Assembly: GCF_039535785.1 (NCBI RefSeq)
Contig: NZ_BAAAXV010000001.1
Span: forward strand, 186,001 to 250,000
Reading direction: 5' to 3'
DNA: 64,000 bases
Source: Nonomuraea helvata
GTDB taxonomy: Bacteria > Actinomycetota > Actinomycetes > Streptosporangiales > Streptosporangiaceae
A program made the position numbers and the translations under genes. Shown in pieces: positions 40,644-50,109 of the stretch; the stretch's first letter is position 1, and every line of letters begins with the position of its first letter. The notes under the pieces were generated by a model that saw only the letters and a program-made list of their open reading frames with translations, ran no database searches and was not told the DNA's origin.

Positions 40644-43298
40644 ATGCGTAAACGCCTGTCGCTGGTGCTGGCCGCCACGGTCGCCCTCGCCGTCTTACCC
40701 GCCGTACCGTCCGCGGCCTCCGCAGATCCGCCCGTGGACCTCGACGCGCTGTTCGTCGGCGCGCACCCCGACGACGAGGCGTTCAGCCTGTCCACGCTCG
40801 GCCAGTGGAAGGAGGACCACGACGTCCGCACCGGCGTCGTCACCGTCACCAGGGGCGAGGGCGGCGGCAACGCGGTCGGGCCCGAGGAGGGCCCGGCGCT
40901 GGGGCTGCTGCGCGAGGCCGAGGAGCGGTCGGCGGTCGGCAAGGCGGGCGTGCGCGAGGTGTTCAACCTCGACGACGTCGACTTCTACTACACGGTGAGC
41001 GCCCCGCTGACCGACCAGATCTGGGGCGCCGACACCCTGGAGAAGGTCGTGCGGGTGGTCCGGCAGACCCGGCCGGAAGTGATCCTCACCATGGACCCGG
41101 CGCCCTCCCCCGGCAACCACGGCAACCACCAGCAGGCGGCGCGGCTGGCCGTGCAGGCGTTCTACGCGGCGGCCGATCCCAAGGCGTTCCCCGAGCAGAT
41201 CACGCGTGAGGGGCTGAAGCCGTTCGCGGCCGCCCGGCTGCTGGTCGGCGGCGGTCGCGGCACCTCGCAGACCGGCCCGTCCTGCGCCTCGACCTTCCGT
41301 CCCGTCAACCCCGCCCAGAACGTGTACGGCGTGTGGGGCGGGCGGCCCTCCCAGAGCCAGGGCAAGACGTGGGCGGCCGTCGAGCGTGAGGCCCAGCGCA
41401 TGTACGCCTCCCAGGGGTGGGCCGGCTTCTCCGACGTGCCGACGGACCCGGGCCAGCTCGGCTGCGACTTCTTCACGCAGGTGGACTCCCGGGTGCCGTT
41501 CCCCGTGCCCGGCAGCGCGGCGGCCGCGGCGCCCACGGCGATCCTCGACGGAGCGCTGACCAGGGCGTCCGGGACGGTCCCGCTCGGGACGTCGTTCGGC
41601 CTGAGCACCGGCACGTTCGACGTCCGGCCCGGAACGCCCTTCACCGTCAAGGTCACGGCGACCGCGCCCTCCCGCGAGCCGCTGGGCCGCTCGTCGGTGA
41701 AGCTGGGCACCCCCGAGGGCTGGCAGGTCAGCGGCTCCGGAGAGCTCGGCAGGCTCGCCGCGGGACGCGCGGGGACGGCGACGTTCACGGTGACGCCCGG
41801 CCAGGGCACCGGTCGGGCCCGCGTCTCGGCCACGCTGACCACCGAGCACGGCGGCGGGTACACCGACCGCCAGGTCGAGGTCAGCCCCGCCGTGCGGGGC
41901 ACGCAGCAGCTGCTCCCCCAGGTCGCCCAGTTCGAGAAGTGGACGGCCGAGGTCGGCGTGCCGCAGCTGCGCGGCACCGTCACGCCCGTGCTCACGCTGC
42001 CCTCGGGCGGCTCCCGGCAGGTCGGCGTCGTGGTGACCAACGTCAGCGACGCCGCCAGATCCGGCACCGTACGCGTCGAGCTGCCCGCCGGGTTCACCGC
42101 GGACCGCGTGGAGGCCCCCTACACCGATCTGGCCGCCGGGGCCTCGACGACGGTGCCGTTCACCGTCACCAACTCCGACCCCTCGCTGAAGACCTCCAAC
42201 GAGGGCGGCGACTACGCGTACACCATCAGCGTGGACGGCGCGGTCGCGAGCAAGCCGGCGCTCGAGCTGGTCCCGAAGGCCTCCGTTCCGCAGGGGTCGC
42301 CCACCGTGGACGGCGTGGAGGGCGACGGCGAGTACCCGGGGGCCGCGCTCGACATCTCGCGCCTGTGGGAGGGCACCGCGTGCTCGTCGGCGGCCGACTG
42401 CTCGGGCACGGCCAAGCTCGCCTGGCGCGACGACACCCTCTACCTGCTGGTCCAGGTGAAGGACGACGTGCTCGGCACGCGGCTGGCCGCCGCCGACTGC
42501 AAGCGGCACTGGCGTACCGACTCGGTGGAGGTCACGTTCGACCCGCGTGGCACGTCCGAGAACACCTCGACCACGTTCAAGGCGGCCGTCCTGCCGGTCA
42601 CGGCTGAGGGGCCGCCGTGCTTCGAGCGGGACGCCGACAACCGGCAGGGGCCGGGCGAGCAGAGCGCGCCAGGCATGCGGGTGGCCTCGAAGGTCGCCTC
42701 CGGCGGCTACAGCGTGGAGATGTCCATCCCGATGGCGCTGCTGCCGGGCTCCGTCGATCCCGCCCACCTGGGCATGAACATCCTGGTCTACGACTCCGAC
42801 ACCCAGGACAAGACCGGCCAGACCCGGATCGGCTGGTCCACGTGGGGCGGCGTGCAGGGCGACCCGTACCGGTGGGGCGTCGCCACGCTGGCCGGCTACC
42901 AGCCGCCCGCCGACCGGCCCGTCCCCGACCCGGTGATCCCGGACACGGCCCTGTCCAGCCTGGACTCGCCGCAATCGCTGGAGCAGGCGGTACGGGTGCA
43001 CGTGCCGCTCGCGGGCGGCCCCGCGGCGAAGGAGTCGGAGAGCGGCTGGGTCACCTCCGCCACGGCCGGTCAGAACGGGGTGAAGGTGACGGTGCGGGCG
43101 AACGCGGCGGGCAAGGCGCACGTGTTCGTCCGGGATGGCCAGGGGACGGCGGGCAGCCGCGTCGTCACGGTCTCCCGCAAGGGCACCACGACCGTGACCG
43201 TGCCGCTGGCCCGCGCCCTCGCCGCCCACCCGACGGTGGTGGCGGGCTGGGAGGCGTCCGGCGCGGGCACGGCGGCCTCGCAGGTGAGAGTCCGCTGA
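40644..43298 (+). CDS. Secreted PIG-L family deacetylase with NEW3 and CBM9-like domains
   Basis: The 884-residue protein has a signal peptide (residues 1-27), then a PIG-L/LmbE zinc deacetylase with the metal motif AHPDDEAF and a downstream HGNH (about 33-260), then an immunoglobulin-like NEW3 domain (VVVTNVSDAARSGTVRVELPAGF, about 400-520), a CBM9-like beta-sandwich (AKLAWRDDTLYLLVQVKDD...SVEVTFDP, about 545-750) and a C-terminal beta region. PIG-L enzymes remove acetyl groups from N-acetylglucosamine-type sugars. As a multimodular exoenzyme it would deacetylate a glycan before uptake by the upstream importer. It is the last gene of the operon. Confidence 0.88.
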   Translation: MRKRLSLVLAATVALAVLPAVPSAASADPPVDLDALFVGAHPDDEAFSLSTLGQWKEDHDVRTGVVTVTRGEGGGNAVGPEEGPALGLLREAEERSAVGKAGVREVFNLDDVDFYYTVSAPLTDQIWGADTLEKVVRVVRQTRPEVILTMDPAPSPGNHGNHQQAARLAVQAFYAAADPKAFPEQITREGLKPFAAARLLVGGGRGTSQTGPSCASTFRPVNPAQNVYGVWGGRPSQSQGKTWAAVEREAQRMYASQGWAGFSDVPTDPGQLGCDFFTQVDSRVPFPVPGSAAAAAPTAILDGALTRASGTVPLGTSFGLSTGTFDVRPGTPFTVKVTATAPSREPLGRSSVKLGTPEGWQVSGSGELGRLAAGRAGTATFTVTPGQGTGRARVSATLTTEHGGGYTDRQVEVSPAVRGTQQLLPQVAQFEKWTAEVGVPQLRGTVTPVLTLPSGGSRQVGVVVTNVSDAARSGTVRVELPAGFTADRVEAPYTDLAAGASTTVPFTVTNSDPSLKTSNEGGDYAYTISVDGAVASKPALELVPKASVPQGSPTVDGVEGDGEYPGAALDISRLWEGTACSSAADCSGTAKLAWRDDTLYLLVQVKDDVLGTRLAAADCKRHWRTDSVEVTFDPRGTSENTSTTFKAAVLPVTAEGPPCFERDADNRQGPGEQSAPGMRVASKVASGGYSVEMSIPMALLPGSVDPAHLGMNILVYDSDTQDKTGQTRIGWSTWGGVQGDPYRWGVATLAGYQPPADRPVPDPVIPDTALSSLDSPQSLEQAVRVHVPLAGGPAAKESESGWVTSATAGQNGVKVTVRANAAGKAHVFVRDGQGTAGSRVVTVSRKGTTTVTVPLARALAAHPTVVAGWEASGAGTAASQVRVR

Positions 43299-43304
43299 AG
43301 GGTC

Positions 43305-43332
43305 GGCCGCCCGCCCCCGGATGCGGGCGGCC
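43305..43332 (+). terminator. Hairpin after the PIG-L gene
   Basis: GGCCGCCCGC and GCGGGCGGCC form a perfect 10-bp stem with an 8-base loop, 6 bp after the deacetylase stop. It is a good candidate terminator for the kinase-importer-deacetylase operon. Confidence 0.7.
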
Positions 43333-43531
43333 GCCTATCAGCCGGTCGATTCGCGGGCGACGAGGGAGTACCCTTCGCCAACGCCGATCCCGCCACTGAC
43401 CGATGGCGGCGCGTACCACCGAGGGGGCTGACATCCCGCCCAGCACCAAGCACGGCGCCATCCTGCCGCTGTGCATCGGCGAATGGGAACGACCGGCCGG
43501 CTCTCCGCTCATGCGGTGAGATGGGCCTTGC

Positions 43532-43897
43532 CTATCTTCCGCGGCTGGTCAGCCACTCGGCGAGCACTGCCGCCTGGCTGTGGCCCACGTCCTTGGTGGC
43601 GGTCAGCAGCGTGAGATCGTCATGGGCGGCGAGGTCGTGCAGGTGCCGGGCCGCCTCACGATGTCCGGCGTCCCCCAGCTCGGCGAGGTAGCGGCGGCGG
43701 AACTCGGCGAAGCGGCTCGGCTCGTGGCCGTACCACTTGCGCAGTTCGGTGGACGGGGCGATGTCACGCAGCCATTCGTCCAGGTGAGCGTCCTCCTTGC
43801 GCATACCCCGCGGCCAGACCCGGTCGACGAGCACCCGCTTGCCGTCCCGTGGTGAGCTCTCCTCGTAGATGCGGCGACAGGCGATCTGCGCGGCCAT
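43532..43897 (-). CDS. DUF488 family protein
   Basis: The 121-residue protein shows CRRIYEESSPRDGKRVLVDRVWPRGMRKEDAHLDEWLRDIAPS and LRKWYGHEPSRFAEFRRRYLAEL, which identify the DUF488 family. The function is unknown; some members carry metal-binding or nuclease-like features. It is monocistronic, and the flanking gaps of about 230 bp hold no other gene I can support. Confidence 0.9.
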   Translation of the reverse strand: MAAQIACRRIYEESSPRDGKRVLVDRVWPRGMRKEDAHLDEWLRDIAPSTELRKWYGHEPSRFAEFRRRYLAELGDAGHREAARHLHDLAAHDDLTLLTATKDVGHSQAAVLAEWLTSRGR

Positions 43898-44130
43898 GGC
43901 GGCACCCCTCCAGATCGATCGACTCGCCCGACGGGCGACTCGCGCTCTTCACCGACGTACCCATTTTATCCAGCGAGCCCCCGCGCGAGGTTGGTCAGGG
44001 CCCTGGTGCCCGGCTGCTCCGCCGCCCTGTCGGTACCGCGCGGCGCCTGACGGATGTGGGCCCCTGACCACTCGCAGAGTGGGGCTTTCGATAGATTCAT
44101 CCCTCGGTGCCGCCGTACCGAAGGAGTCCC

Positions 44131-46068
44131 GTGAGCATTCCCGAACTGACCGACGTCCATCCGGCGTGGTTGCCGCCCGAGGCGTTCAGGGCGATCGGTT
44201 CGCGCCGCACCGTCGTGCGGGCGGACGGGCCGCTCGCCGAGACCGTGCGGCAGGAGGTCGCGCAGGCCGGCGGGAGCCTCACGGACGCGGGACCGGCCGA
44301 CCTCGTGCTGACCCTGTCCGAGGCCGAGGGCGAGGACGGGTACGCGATCTCGCGGCGGGACGGCGTCACGACCGTGGCCGGCGGCGATCCCGCCGGCCTG
44401 CTCTACGGGTTCTTCCACGTCGTACGGCTGGGCGAGGCGGCGTTCGAGGGCGAGCGGCCGGTCGAGCACCACCGGCCCGCGATGCGGCGGCGCATGCTCG
44501 ACCACTGGGACAACATCGACGTGCACCCGGTGATGGGCCAGGTCGAGCGGGGCTACGCGGGCGGGTCGATCTTCTGGGCGGACGGCGCCCTGCGCCCGGA
44601 CCTGACCAGGGTGCGGGCCTACGCGCGGCTGCTGGCCGCGTGCGGGATCAACGCGGTCGCGATCAACAACGTGAACGTGCACGCCACCGAGGCCCACCTG
44701 CTGACCGACCGGCTCGGCGAGGTGGCCGCCATCGCGGCCGCGTTCCGCCCGTACGGGATCCGGGTGCACCTGTCCGTCAACTTCGCCTCCCCCATCGTGC
44801 TGGGCGGCCTGTCCACCGCGGACCCGCTCGACGCGGACGTCCGCAGGTGGTGGGCGGAGACCACGGAGCAGGTCTACGCGACGATTCCAGACTTTGGCGG
44901 ATATGTCGTGAAAGCTGACTCGGAGGGGCAGCCGGGCCCGTTCGCGTACGGGCGCACCCACGCCGACGGCGCCAACATGCTCGCCGACGCCCTGGCCCCC
45001 TTCGGCGGGGTCGTCCACTGGCGCGCCTTCGTCTACAACCACCGGCAGGACTGGCGCGACCGCTCGACCGACCGCGCCCGCGCGGCCTACGACCACTTCG
45101 CCCCGCTCGACGGCCGGTTCCTGGACAACGCGATCCTGCAGGTCAAGCACGGCCCCATGGACTTCCAGCCGCGTGAGCCGGTCTCCCCGGTGATCCTGCA
45201 GATGCAGGGGACCCGCCTGGCGGTGGAGCTGCAGGTGACGCAGGAGTACACCGGCCAGCAGCGGCACGTCTGCTACCTGGCCCCGATGTGGAGCGAGGTC
45301 CTCGGGTTCGAGGACGTCGCCGAGGCGGGCGACCTGGTCGCCGTCTCCAACGTGGGCGACGACCGCTACTGGACCGGCCACCCGCTCGCGCAGGCCAATC
45401 TGTACGCGTTCGGCCGCCTCGCCTGGGACCCGGCACTCGACCCGGCCGCCATCCTCGACGAGTGGACGGACCTCACCTTCGCGCGGCCCGGCGAGCCGCT
45501 GCGGCGCACCCTGCACGCCATGATGGACGGCTCGTGGCGCACGTACGAGCGCTACACCGCGCCGCTCGGCGTCGGGTTCATGGTGCGTCCAGGCCACCAC
45601 TACGGCCCGGACGTGGACGGGTACGAGTACACGCCGTGGGGCACGTACCACTTCGCCGACCGCGACGGCGTGGGCGTGGACCGCACCCGCGCTACCGGCA
45701 CCGGCTTCACCGGCCAGTACCCGGAGCCCTGGTCGGACATCTACGAGTCGCTCGAGCGCTGCCCCGACGAGCTGCTGCTCTTCTTCCACCACGTCCCGTA
45801 CGGGCACGTGCTGCAGAGCGGCTCGACGGTCATCCAGCACATCTACGACACCCACTTCGCGGGGGCCGAGGAAGTCGCCGAGATGCGGCTGCTCTGGGAG
45901 AAGCTCGCCGGCACCGGCACCGGCACAGTGGCCGCCGATGTGCACGCCAGGGTGCGGGAGCTCCTCGACGAGCAGCTCCGCTGCGCCGAGGAGTGGCGCG
46001 ACCAGATCAACGCCTACTTCTTCCGCAAGTCAGGCGTGCCCGACGCGCACGGACGGCACATCCCCTAG
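44131..46068 (+). CDS. GH67 alpha-glucuronidase
   Basis: The 645-residue protein is of GH67 type: RRRMLDHWDNIDVHPVMGQVERGYAG, ACGINAVAINNVNV, GGYVVKADSEGQPGPFAYGRTHADGANMLA and VEYTPWGTYHF-like C-terminal segments. These enzymes remove 4-O-methyl-glucuronic acid from the end of xylo-oligosaccharides. There is no signal peptide, so it is intracellular and depends on an importer, such as the one at 48-52 kb. The GTG start lies 4 bp after AAGGAG. It converges on the sialidase with 9 bp between stops. Confidence 0.93.
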   Translation: MSIPELTDVHPAWLPPEAFRAIGSRRTVVRADGPLAETVRQEVAQAGGSLTDAGPADLVLTLSEAEGEDGYAISRRDGVTTVAGGDPAGLLYGFFHVVRLGEAAFEGERPVEHHRPAMRRRMLDHWDNIDVHPVMGQVERGYAGGSIFWADGALRPDLTRVRAYARLLAACGINAVAINNVNVHATEAHLLTDRLGEVAAIAAAFRPYGIRVHLSVNFASPIVLGGLSTADPLDADVRRWWAETTEQVYATIPDFGGYVVKADSEGQPGPFAYGRTHADGANMLADALAPFGGVVHWRAFVYNHRQDWRDRSTDRARAAYDHFAPLDGRFLDNAILQVKHGPMDFQPREPVSPVILQMQGTRLAVELQVTQEYTGQQRHVCYLAPMWSEVLGFEDVAEAGDLVAVSNVGDDRYWTGHPLAQANLYAFGRLAWDPALDPAAILDEWTDLTFARPGEPLRRTLHAMMDGSWRTYERYTAPLGVGFMVRPGHHYGPDVDGYEYTPWGTYHFADRDGVGVDRTRATGTGFTGQYPEPWSDIYESLERCPDELLLFFHHVPYGHVLQSGSTVIQHIYDTHFAGAEEVAEMRLLWEKLAGTGTGTVAADVHARVRELLDEQLRCAEEWRDQINAYFFRKSGVPDAHGRHIP

Positions 46069-46077
46069 AAGTGACAG

Positions 46078-47364
46078 CTATCCCGGCGGCGGTTCCGGGC
46101 GGCCGTTGGCGATCCAGGTGGGGTGGAAGCGGCGGAAGATGATGCTCATGTTCTTGTCACTGCCCGAGCTGTTCTGCTCGCCCCACTCGATGGCCGCGCC
46201 GACCTGATTGTCGGCGGTCTGCAGCATGCTGGAGTAGCCCCCTTCGACCCCGTTCACGTTCGGCCTGCCGTCCCGTCCCTTCGGCTGGGGCGCGGGAAAG
46301 TCTCCGAGCAGGCGGGTGTACGGCCAGCCGACGCCGTCGTCGTAGCTCATCCAGACGCGCATGGGAGTCCGGCTCCGGGAGACGCCGCCCGGGTGGGGGC
46401 CGAGGAACAGGATCCGGTTCGGCGACCCGGCGAAGCGCAGCGTCGAGGCCTGGCAGTCGGGATCGGGCAGGACACGGCCGCCCGGCTCGAGGTGATCGGC
46501 GTAGCCGGCGAAGCCGCCGTCGAGGGTGCCGGTGGCGACCAGCCGCTTGAGCAGCGGCGGATCGCCGGCGTTGGCGAACCTGGCACGATCGTTGCGATAG
46601 AGGTCGCCTCTGAACCGCTGCAGGATCGTGGCCTCGTCGGTCTTGGTGACGTCGGTGTTCGTCAGCTCCTGGTAGTGCCAGTCGGTATCACCTGGCCGCT
46701 TGTAGATGTTGCGCCATTTGGCCGGGATGACCAGGGTTCCGTCGGTCATCCTGATGCCGGCGCCGGGGCCGATCGAGTCGTTGAACCATTTCCTGTTCAA
46801 CGGATCGCTCGGGTCCTTGTGCGGTTTGAGCGTGTCGGTCTTCTCGGTGAGGGTCCAGCCGCCCGTGGGCAGGCCGTTGACGTCGGTGGCTGACGAGGCC
46901 AGCCACACCTCGCGGTCGTCCCAGCTGTCGAAGTCGCCGACGCTCCTCCAACCGGCCGCCATCCGGTTGAAGAACAGGTAGACGGTCTGCCCGTCGAAGA
47001 CCGCGGTGGGGTTGCCGACGGCGTCCGGCCACCCGGTGGCCACTGCCTTGATCCCGGACCAGGTGCCGGGTTTGCCGGAGTCCCTGGAGGTCTTGTAGAT
47101 GAGGTCGATGTTGCCGTAGTCGTCGTTGTCGCCGACCCGGCCTTCGGCGAAGGCGATGACCGTGTTCCCCTTGGTACGGATCACGGCCGGCGCGCGGAAG
47201 GAGTGGTAGTCGACCCGGTAGGCGCCGTTGACGTAGGCCTCGTTGCCTCCGTCGAAGAGCACTTCCGCGGAGGGCGTGGACGCCGCATCGGCCGGAGCCG
47301 CTACGAGGAGGCTCGCGGCGACGAGTGCGACGGCCGCGAGCGATCGGACACGTAAAGGTCTCAC
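46078..47364 (-). CDS. Secreted exo-alpha-sialidase (GH33-like)
   Basis: The 428-residue protein has a signal peptide ending at about residue 28 (AAVALVAASLLVAAPADAA). The beta-propeller sialidase fold is suggested by YHSFRAPAVIRTKGNTVIAFAEGR (the arginine of the FRIP-like motif), the Asp box TSRDSGKPGTW and the later VWMSYDDGVGWPYTR. It would release terminal sialic acid or a related sugar outside the cell. The GTG at 47364 is chosen because the longer TTG-started form places extra residues before the signal peptide. No sialic acid catabolism genes are nearby. Confidence 0.85.
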   Translation of the reverse strand: MRPLRVRSLAAVALVAASLLVAAPADAASTPSAEVLFDGGNEAYVNGAYRVDYHSFRAPAVIRTKGNTVIAFAEGRVGDNDDYGNIDLIYKTSRDSGKPGTWSGIKAVATGWPDAVGNPTAVFDGQTVYLFFNRMAAGWRSVGDFDSWDDREVWLASSATDVNGLPTGGWTLTEKTDTLKPHKDPSDPLNRKWFNDSIGPGAGIRMTDGTLVIPAKWRNIYKRPGDTDWHYQELTNTDVTKTDEATILQRFRGDLYRNDRARFANAGDPPLLKRLVATGTLDGGFAGYADHLEPGGRVLPDPDCQASTLRFAGSPNRILFLGPHPGGVSRSRTPMRVWMSYDDGVGWPYTRLLGDFPAPQPKGRDGRPNVNGVEGGYSSMLQTADNQVGAAIEWGEQNSSGSDKNMSIIFRRFHPTWIANGRPEPPPG

Positions 47365-47428
47365 CGTCCGAAAAGTACAACTATCTGGTGATCTTGGGAA
47401 ATCCAGAACAGAGGAGACCAGCAACCGG

Positions 47429-48121
47429 CTAGGCGGTGAAGCGCTCCCGTACCTCGGCGATCATCGGGCGGCTGTTCCACAGCAGCGCCGCCGCGAACGC
47501 CGAGGCCAGCAGCGCCGGCACCAGCTCGGTGACGACCACCGTGAGCCCGCCCGCCACGACCAGCAGGGACGCGTTGCCGAAGGTCGCCTTCGGGTGGCGC
47601 ATGAGGAAGTACGAGGCCAGCCGCGCCACGTCCACCGCCCGGAACTCGAACAGCGACGTGATCACCAGGGCGTTGGCCACCCACAGCAGCGCCGCCACCG
47701 CGATGAGCAGCAGCAGCGCCGCCCACCAGCCGGGAACGCCGGCCACGGCGAAGTTCGCCAGGTTCGTCCCGACGACGGCCAGCCCCGCCAGCCAGGGCAC
47801 CCAGACCTTCAGCGCCCCGCGCACATTGGCCTTGTAGCCGCGCCAGTACGCCGCCGCCGGGTGGAGGTCGGTCATGTCCCTGCTGCGGTGGCGCAACGCG
47901 TAGAGGGCGGCGGACAGCGCGGGGCCGAGCGGCAGCGCGCAGGCGGCCACCAGCGGCACGTTGCTCGTGTCGCCGCCGAGCAGGGTGAGCGCGAGCAGGC
48001 CGGGCGCGCTCGCGAGCAGGAACATGCCCTCGACCACCAGCAGGTTGTAGATCAGCGTGGCGGCGCGTGAGAGCGGTCCCTCGCCGAACCGACGCTCGGT
48101 CTCAGTGGTCACCTCGCTCAT
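47429..48121 (-). CDS. DUF624 (YesL-like) membrane protein
   Basis: The 230-residue protein has five or six membrane helices, with LIYNLLVVEGMFLLASAPGLLALTLLGGD at the N-terminus and ALYALRHRSRD-M-TDLHPAAAYWRGYKANVRGALKVW, typical of YesL/DUF624 proteins found with type-1 oligosaccharide importers. Its function is unknown, perhaps membrane sensing or assembly. GAGAGGAG lies 5 bp before the ATG. The reading frame is open upstream into a glycosidase relic, which is treated separately. Confidence 0.85.
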   Translation of the reverse strand: MSEVTTETERRFGEGPLSRAATLIYNLLVVEGMFLLASAPGLLALTLLGGDTSNVPLVAACALPLGPALSAALYALRHRSRDMTDLHPAAAYWRGYKANVRGALKVWVPWLAGLAVVGTNLANFAVAGVPGWWAALLLLIAVAALLWVANALVITSLFEFRAVDVARLASYFLMRHPKATFGNASLLVVAGGLTVVVTELVPALLASAFAAALLWNSRPMIAEVRERFTA

Positions 48122-48283
48122 CGGGTCTCCTCTCAGGCCGAGCAGGCGCGCGTCGTCCCACCACGGCGGCGTCTCGTCCACCACTGGTGTGAGCTCGACC
48201 AGCGTAACCTCGTGGCGGCCGAGCCTGAGATCCAGCTCCACGTACCCGCCGGTGACCGGCAGGCTGCGTCGGCTCCGGACCGG
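48122..48283 (-). pseudogene. C-terminal stump of a glycoside hydrolase
   Basis: About 50 codons directly upstream of, and in frame with, the DUF624 gene read SRRSLPVTGGYVELDLRLG, then RHEVTLVELTPVVDETPPWWDDARLLG. The beta-strand pattern followed by a DETPxWWDDxRLLG tail looks like the last strand and tail of a large glycosidase. It has no start codon with a ribosome-binding site and no catalytic part. It sits between the binding-protein gene and DUF624 in an otherwise collinear operon, so an internal deletion of a glycosidase gene is the simplest explanation. The family (possibly GH39 or similar) is not secure. Confidence 0.45.
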
Positions 48284-48444
48284 TTCCGCCGCCTCGCGCG
48301 GCACGTCGAGCTTCCGGGCCTTCGGCGACCGGGCGACCCATCAGAGTCTCGGGGAACCGTCGCCTTTGGGCGACCGGGGAATCGAGAACGGGAGGGCCGC
48401 CAAGGCCCGAGCGGCCGCCCCGAGGCCTCCGGGGGGAACCCGCA

Positions 48445-50082
48445 TCAGCCGTGGTCCTTCTTGAACCGCTCGTAGGCGGTGTTGACGAGGTTGATGTAGG
48501 AGGTCATGTTCTTGCCCTCCAGCTCCTTGACGTAGGCGTCCCACTCGCTGAGGTCGCGCTCGCCGAGGACGAACTTGAGCGTCTGCTGGGTGACGTAGTC
48601 CTTCAGCGGCGTCTCCCAGAGCGTGGCCTGCTCGCGCTCCTCGTCGTTGAACGGGTGCGGCGGCTCGATCGGGTACGGCTTGCGCGCGTTCATCACGTTC
48701 TGGAACGCCACCTCCTCCTCGGAGAAGGTGGAGTTGAGCAGCTTGGTGGTGCCGCCGTAGGCGAAGACGCCGTTGGAGAAGCCGAAGTCCTTCTGCAGGT
48801 GCTTGGGCGCCCCGGGGTTGAGGCCGACGAAGTCGACGTCCTTGGCCAGCTTGTAGTTGCCCGAGGCGTCCTTGGTGTACGTCGTGCCCTCGACGCCCCA
48901 CTTGGCGAACTCCTCGCCCGCGTCGGAGTACCAGAGCCAGTCGATGAACTGCATCATGGCGACGAAGTTCTTGTTCTCCAGCGCCTTCTTGGAGATCATG
49001 ATGCCGTTCTCGAGCCGGGTGCCGATCTTGTAGTCGCCGACCGGTCCCATGGGCACCGGGATCTTGGCGACCTTGGCGCCGGGGACGAGCTTGGTCAGCG
49101 TCGGCCGGTAGTCGTTGACGATCGTCTGCGCGTTCGCGCCGATCACGAAGGACTTGCCGGAGTTGAACTTCTGCTTGGCCTGCTCGTCCTGCTGGGTGAA
49201 GCTCTCCGGGTCGAGCAGCTTCTCCTTCACCAGCTTGTTCAGGTACTCCAGCATCTGCTTGTACTGCGGCATGGCGCCGGTGTAGACGAACTTGCCGCTC
49301 GCGGTGTCGAAGGTCGCGTGCTGGTACTCCCAGCCGCCCTTGGTGCCATAGGCCTGCGCGACGAGCTTGAAGAGGTTGCCGCCGGGCGTGGGGACGCCCC
49401 ACCGGTCGGTCATCGGGTAGAGGTCCGGGTACTCCTTCTTCAGCGCCTTGAGCACGGTGTACAGCTCGTCCCAGGTCTTCGGGACCTCCAGCTTGTGCTT
49501 CTCCAGGATGTCGGTCCGCATCGCCAGCGAGTAGTCGACCCAGACCTCCTCGTGGAGACCCGGCAGCAGGTAGATGCGGCCGTCGGCCTGGCGCAGCGTG
49601 TCCAGCTCCGGCTCCATCTTCCACTTGGCGACCTTGTCCTTGAAGTTCGGCATCAGGTCGAAGTAGTCGCTGACCGGCAGGACGGCGCCGGAGGAGACGA
49701 ACGCCTCCTCGGCCGGGTGGTAGGTCTTCGGGATGATGAGCGGGGCCTGGCCGGAGCCCACCAGCAGGCCGCGCTTCTTGTCGTAGTCGCTGAGCGGCAC
49801 CTCCACCGGCTTGAGCGTCACGTTGGTCCGCTTGGTCAGCTCCTGCCAGAACAGCCAGTCGCTCTTGTCCGGGTAGAACGGGTGGTTGTTGTAGAGCGTG
49901 TCGAACGAGACCGGCTCGGTGGCCTTGAACTGCTGGTTGACGCCGTAGTTGGCCATCGCGCCCGCCTTGTTCGCCGACACGTCGGCGGCCTTCTTCGGGG
50001 CCTCGTCATCGGCGCAGCCGGCGACGGCGAAGGTGAGCGCACCCAGCCCGATGAGTGCCTGGCGCCGGGAGATGTGCTGCAT
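48445..50082 (-). CDS. Oligosaccharide ABC transporter binding lipoprotein (LipO/LplA type)
   Basis: The 545-residue solute-binding protein has a Tat-like lipoprotein signal (SRRQALIGLGALTFAVAGC). The mature part (YLLPGLHEEVWVDYSLAMRTDILEKHKLEVPKTWDELYTVL) and large size match the LipO/LplA family that partners LplB/LplC-type permeases and feeds plant polysaccharide fragments. The ATG lies 8 bp after AAGGA. It is third in the operon after the two permeases. Confidence 0.92.
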   Translation of the reverse strand: MQHISRRQALIGLGALTFAVAGCADDEAPKKAADVSANKAGAMANYGVNQQFKATEPVSFDTLYNNHPFYPDKSDWLFWQELTKRTNVTLKPVEVPLSDYDKKRGLLVGSGQAPLIIPKTYHPAEEAFVSSGAVLPVSDYFDLMPNFKDKVAKWKMEPELDTLRQADGRIYLLPGLHEEVWVDYSLAMRTDILEKHKLEVPKTWDELYTVLKALKKEYPDLYPMTDRWGVPTPGGNLFKLVAQAYGTKGGWEYQHATFDTASGKFVYTGAMPQYKQMLEYLNKLVKEKLLDPESFTQQDEQAKQKFNSGKSFVIGANAQTIVNDYRPTLTKLVPGAKVAKIPVPMGPVGDYKIGTRLENGIMISKKALENKNFVAMMQFIDWLWYSDAGEEFAKWGVEGTTYTKDASGNYKLAKDVDFVGLNPGAPKHLQKDFGFSNGVFAYGGTTKLLNSTFSEEEVAFQNVMNARKPYPIEPPHPFNDEEREQATLWETPLKDYVTQQTLKFVLGERDLSEWDAYVKELEGKNMTSYINLVNTAYERFKKDHG

Positions 50083-50109
50083 GGGGGGTTCCTTTCGAAC
50101 GGACACTGG

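Noticed and set aside
43299..43531. Possible LacI-type C-terminal end on the minus strand (GYSLVARESTG then stop)
   Set aside because: Only a dozen residues resemble a LacI tail and no upstream domain follows; it is not enough to call a relic. Apart from the hairpin after the PIG-L gene, the gap holds nothing I can support.
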